DNA from: Xanthobacter dioxanivorans
GTDB taxonomy: Bacteria; Pseudomonadota; Alphaproteobacteria; Rhizobiales; Xanthobacteraceae
Length of the DNA stretch: 64,000 bases
Direction of reading: 5' to 3'
Assembly (NCBI RefSeq): GCF_016807805.1
Contig: NZ_CP063362.1
Span: forward strand, 5,002,501 to 5,066,500
Position 1 is the first letter of the stretch, and every line of letters starts with the position of its first letter. The notes beneath the pieces are model-generated. The model searched no databases. It saw nothing but the letters and a program-made list of their open reading frames with translations, and had not been told where the DNA came from. The translations under genes and the position numbers were made by a program. This document shows, piece after piece, positions 61,448 through 64,000 of the stretch.

Positions 61448-62265
61448 GCGATCCCCGCATCGCTGAAGGCACGCGCGACGGCCACCTTGTGGATGGCGCG
61501 GAACGCCTCCGGATGGCCGGCCAGCGCCGCCTCGATTTCCTCTTCGGCCTTTGCCAATGCGCCGGCCGCATCCCCGGCGCCGAGGGCTTCGCTCGCACCA
61601 GGCAGCACCAGCGGCGGCGCCTCCACCGCTCCCGCCACCACCCGCGCGAAGCCCCGCGCGCCATCCACCACCACGGCGCCGATGGCCTGGGCGAACTCGC
61701 CGGTCTTGCGGCAGAGCTTGTGGTAGCCGACCTTCGCCCCGGCCGAGAGCACGGGCACGCGCACGGCGGCGAGCACCTCGTCGGGCTGAAGAGTCGTGGT
61801 ATAGGCGGCGATCATGAAATCGCCCATGGCGCTCTCGCGCGTGCCGGCCTTGCTGCGGATGACGAGGCGGGCATCGAGCACGCTCAAGGTGGAAATCCAG
61901 TCCGCCGCCGGGTCCGCGTGGGCCAGGCTGCCGCCGATCGTGCCGCGGTTGCGCACCGCGCGATAGGCTATGCCGTGGGCCACCCGGCGCATCAGGCCGG
62001 CGGTCACGTCCGGCACCACGCCATCCTCGATCTCGGCATGGGTCCAGCCGGCGCCGATCTCCAGGAAATCCGTGCCGCGTGTCAGCGTGCGCAGCTCGCC
62101 GACGCGGCGCAGGTCCACCAGGGCAGCGGGGCGCGCGAGGCGCAAATTCAGCATGGGGCCCAGCGAGCAGCCGCCGGAGACGGGCTTCGCCCCCTCCCCC
62201 GCAAGTGCCGCGAGGGCCTGGTCGAGGCTGGTGGCGAGGGTCAGATCGAAAGCTGCGGGCTTCAT
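61444..62265 (-). CDS. Molybdenum hydroxylase FAD-binding subunit (CoxM type)
   Basis: 273 aa. The FAD_binding_5 fold is clear: KPVSGGCSLGPMLNLRLARP, IGAGWTHAEIED, and the conserved AVRNRGTIGGSLAHADPAAD; a C-terminal CO_deh_flav_C part follows. It takes electrons from the iron-sulfur subunit to an acceptor. Start and stop overlap both neighbours by four bases (ATGA at 62262-62265 and 61444-61447), so all three subunits are tightly coupled. Confidence 0.95.
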   Translation of the reverse strand: MKPAAFDLTLATSLDQALAALAGEGAKPVSGGCSLGPMLNLRLARPAALVDLRRVGELRTLTRGTDFLEIGAGWTHAEIEDGVVPDVTAGLMRRVAHGIAYRAVRNRGTIGGSLAHADPAADWISTLSVLDARLVIRSKAGTRESAMGDFMIAAYTTTLQPDEVLAAVRVPVLSAGAKVGYHKLCRKTGEFAQAIGAVVVDGARGFARVVAGAVEAPPLVLPGASEALGAGDAAGALAKAEEEIEAALAGHPEAFRAIHKVAVARAFSDAGIA

Positions 62266-64000
62266 GCGGCGCTCCGTCCGCTCGTGTCCGGGCCCTTGGC
62301 CGCGGCGATGGCCGCGAGCACCCGGTCGGGCGTCGCCGGGATCTCGCAGAGCACGGCGCCGAGCCCGCGCAGGGCATCGTTCATGGCGTTCACGATCGCC
62401 CCGGCGGGGGCGATGGCGCCGCCTTCCCCCACCCCCTTGATGCCGTGGGCGGAAAACGGCGAGAGCGTCTCGGTGTGGGCGATGCGCGTCTTCGGCAACT
62501 CGGTGGGGCCGGGCAGCAGATAATCGATGAGGGTGGAGGCGAGCGGCTGGCCTTCGGCGTCGTAGGTGCTCTCCTCGAACAGCGCCGTGCCGATGCCCTG
62601 GGCGACGCCGCCATAGGCCTGCCCCTCGACGATCATGGGGTTCACCATGCGCCCGCAGTCTTCCACCACCACATAGTCGAGGATCTCGGTGGCGCCGGTC
62701 GCCGGGTCCACCGCCACCAGGGCGGCGTGGGTGGCATAGGAGAACAGGCCCGTATCCACCTGCGGCTTGTAGCCCTCGGTCACTTCGAGGCCGCCGGTGT
62801 CCACGGTGTCGGGCAGGACTTCCGGCGTCGTGTACCAGGCCCGCGCCACCTCGGCGAAGGTGGTGGAGCCGTTCAGGCCGTGGATCACGCCCTTGTCGAA
62901 GCGGATGTCGGCGGGCGTGCATTGCAGCAGGTGCGCGGCCAGAGCCTTCACCTTCTCCGCCAGCTTCTCGGCGGTGCGCGAGACCGCGCCGCCGGCCATG
63001 ACGATGCCGCGCGAGGCATAGGCGCCGGTGGAGAAGGGCGTGGTCGCGGTGTCGCCGAGGATGACGCGGATCTGCGCCACCGGAAGGGTGAGGATCTCGC
63101 TCGCCATCTGCGCCAGCGTCGTCTCCAGCCCCTGGCCGATGGTGTGGATGCCGGCCCGCACGTCGGCGCTGCCATCGGGGTTGAGGCGGATGGTGGCCTG
63201 CTCATAGCCCGGCACCAGGGGCGTGCCCCAGGAGGCGAACACCTTGGTGCCGTGGGCGGACTGCTCCGTATAGGTTGAGAAGCCGACGCCGATGAGCCGC
63301 CCGTCCGGCTCCCGCGTCTTCTGGCGTTCGCGCACGGCATCGAAGCCGATCATCTCGCGCGCGGTGGCCAGCGAGGCGGGATAGTCGCCGCTGTCGTAAT
63401 ACTTCTTGGTGATGTTGGTGTAGGGCATGGCCGAGCCCGGCACGAGGTTCTCCGCCCGCACGTCCACCGCCTCGCGCCCTACGGCGGCAGCGATGGCGTC
63501 GATGGTCAGCTCCATGGCGAAGCACACGCCCGGCCGCGCCACGCCGCGATAGGGCGCAAACGGCGGCTTGTTGGTGGCCACCGACCAGGTCTTGCAGCGA
63601 TAGACCGGCCAGATGTACGGCCCCGGCAGGTTGCCGCCGGCCTGCGCCGCCTCCAGGCACGCGGTGAAGGGCCAGACCGAATAGGCGCCCACATTCACGC
63701 TGACTTCCGCGTCGAGCCCCAGCAGCCGGCCGCGCTCGTCCGCATAGGCGGTGATGACGTACTCATGCTCGCGGGCATTGGCGCCGGCGGTGAGGTGCTC
63801 GCGCCGGTCCTCGATCCAGCGGAACGGGCGCTTCAGGGTGAGCGCCAGCCACGCCACCAGGATCTCCTCCGGCTGGAGCAGGCACTTGTAGCCGAAGCCG
63901 CCGCCCACGTCCGGCGGGGCGATGCGGATCTGGCCTTCGGGAATGCCCAGCGTCTCGGCGAGGCCGGTGCGGATCATGTGCGGCACCTGGGTGGAGGTGT
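62262..64000 (-). CDS. Molybdenum hydroxylase large subunit (CoxL/xanthine dehydrogenase family), N-terminus outside window
   Basis: Continues to the right edge; at least 579 C-terminal residues are present. The molybdopterin-binding pattern includes DVGGGFGYKC, GVGFSTYTEQSAHG, GIHTIGQGLETTLAQM, and the catalytic Glu in GIKGVGEGGAIAPAGA. The active-site loop reads APYRGVARP, not the AYRCSFR of form I CO dehydrogenase, so this is an aldehyde/purine/aromatic-type hydroxylase rather than a true CODH. It inserts oxygen from water into C-H bonds. First visible gene of the operon. Confidence 0.93.
   Translation of the reverse strand, partial: TSTQVPHMIRTGLAETLGIPEGQIRIAPPDVGGGFGYKCLLQPEEILVAWLALTLKRPFRWIEDRREHLTAGANAREHEYVITAYADERGRLLGLDAEVSVNVGAYSVWPFTACLEAAQAGGNLPGPYIWPVYRCKTWSVATNKPPFAPYRGVARPGVCFAMELTIDAIAAAVGREAVDVRAENLVPGSAMPYTNITKKYYDSGDYPASLATAREMIGFDAVRERQKTREPDGRLIGVGFSTYTEQSAHGTKVFASWGTPLVPGYEQATIRLNPDGSADVRAGIHTIGQGLETTLAQMASEILTLPVAQIRVILGDTATTPFSTGAYASRGIVMAGGAVSRTAEKLAEKVKALAAHLLQCTPADIRFDKGVIHGLNGSTTFAEVARAWYTTPEVLPDTVDTGGLEVTEGYKPQVDTGLFSYATHAALVAVDPATGATEILDYVVVEDCGRMVNPMIVEGQAYGGVAQGIGTALFEESTYDAEGQPLASTLIDYLLPGPTELPKTRIAHTETLSPFSAHGIKGVGEGGAIAPAGAIVNAMNDALRGLGAVLCEIPATPDRVLAAIAAAKGPDTSGRSAA

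Noticed and set aside
60320..64000. Aerobic carbon monoxide dehydrogenase (form I coxMSL)
   Set aside because: The large subunit has APYRGVARP instead of the AYRCSFR loop with the copper-binding cysteine, and the gene order is L-M-S rather than M-S-L.

Overview
High-GC chromosomal DNA of an alphaproteobacterium, most likely a Hyphomicrobiales/Xanthobacteraceae-type organism. This placement is inference. It rests on the GC-rich coding style, the tRNA-His with discriminator A73 and no G-1, a GumC/BY-kinase exopolysaccharide locus, CoxLMS-type molybdenum hydroxylase genes, Rieske oxygenases and a Bug-type solute-binding protein. No rRNA genes and no CRISPR array are present.

Region A (1-15628) is a damaged surface-polysaccharide locus. 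It has two glycosyltransferases, a hexapeptide acetyltransferase, two almost identical IS3-family (IS407-type) elements in direct orientation, a wrecked GDP-L-fucose synthase gene next to an intact gmd, ugd, and a minus-strand block of O-antigen ligase/polymerase, an unknown one-TM protein and a Wzz/BY-kinase chain-length regulator. manC at 47.9-49.3 kb would feed the same GDP-mannose pathway.

Region B (17614-36127) is an 18.5 kb integrative element inserted at the 3' end of tRNA-His, with a 45-bp direct repeat at both ends and its own tyrosine integrase. Next to attL it carries a 1318-aa STAND-type NTPase with an N-terminal nuclease-like domain (a likely anti-phage defence protein) and a serine recombinase. 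Inside are a divergently transcribed XRE control region and two operons. The rightward operon encodes a HicB-like protein, an AlpA-like DNA-binding protein, a phage tail-assembly chaperone with a textbook T7 -1 frameshift site, a tape-measure protein and a P-loop replication-type ATPase. No capsid, portal or terminase gene is visible, so it looks like a phage satellite or a strongly reduced prophage. A long noncoding segment before the integrase holds a large imperfect inverted repeat.

Region C (36128-64000) is catabolic and transport DNA: a five-gene acid-sugar type operon (two enolase-superfamily enzymes, an FAH-family hydrolase, a 2-hydroxyacid dehydrogenase, a Bug solute-binding protein) with a divergent GntR regulator; an MFS transporter, a PRC-barrel protein and an ABC exporter; manC; a MarR-HlyD-FUSC efflux set; a taurine/nitrate-type ABC importer; an aromatic-ring-hydroxylating dioxygenase operon whose first gene fuses Rieske ferredoxin, FAD reductase and oxygenase alpha subunit in one 953-aa frame, followed by the beta subunit and an amidase; and a molybdenum hydroxylase operon running off the right edge, with a CoxS-CoxG fusion. 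The amidase, dioxygenase, importer and hydroxylase together suggest uptake and oxidation of an aromatic amide or acid.
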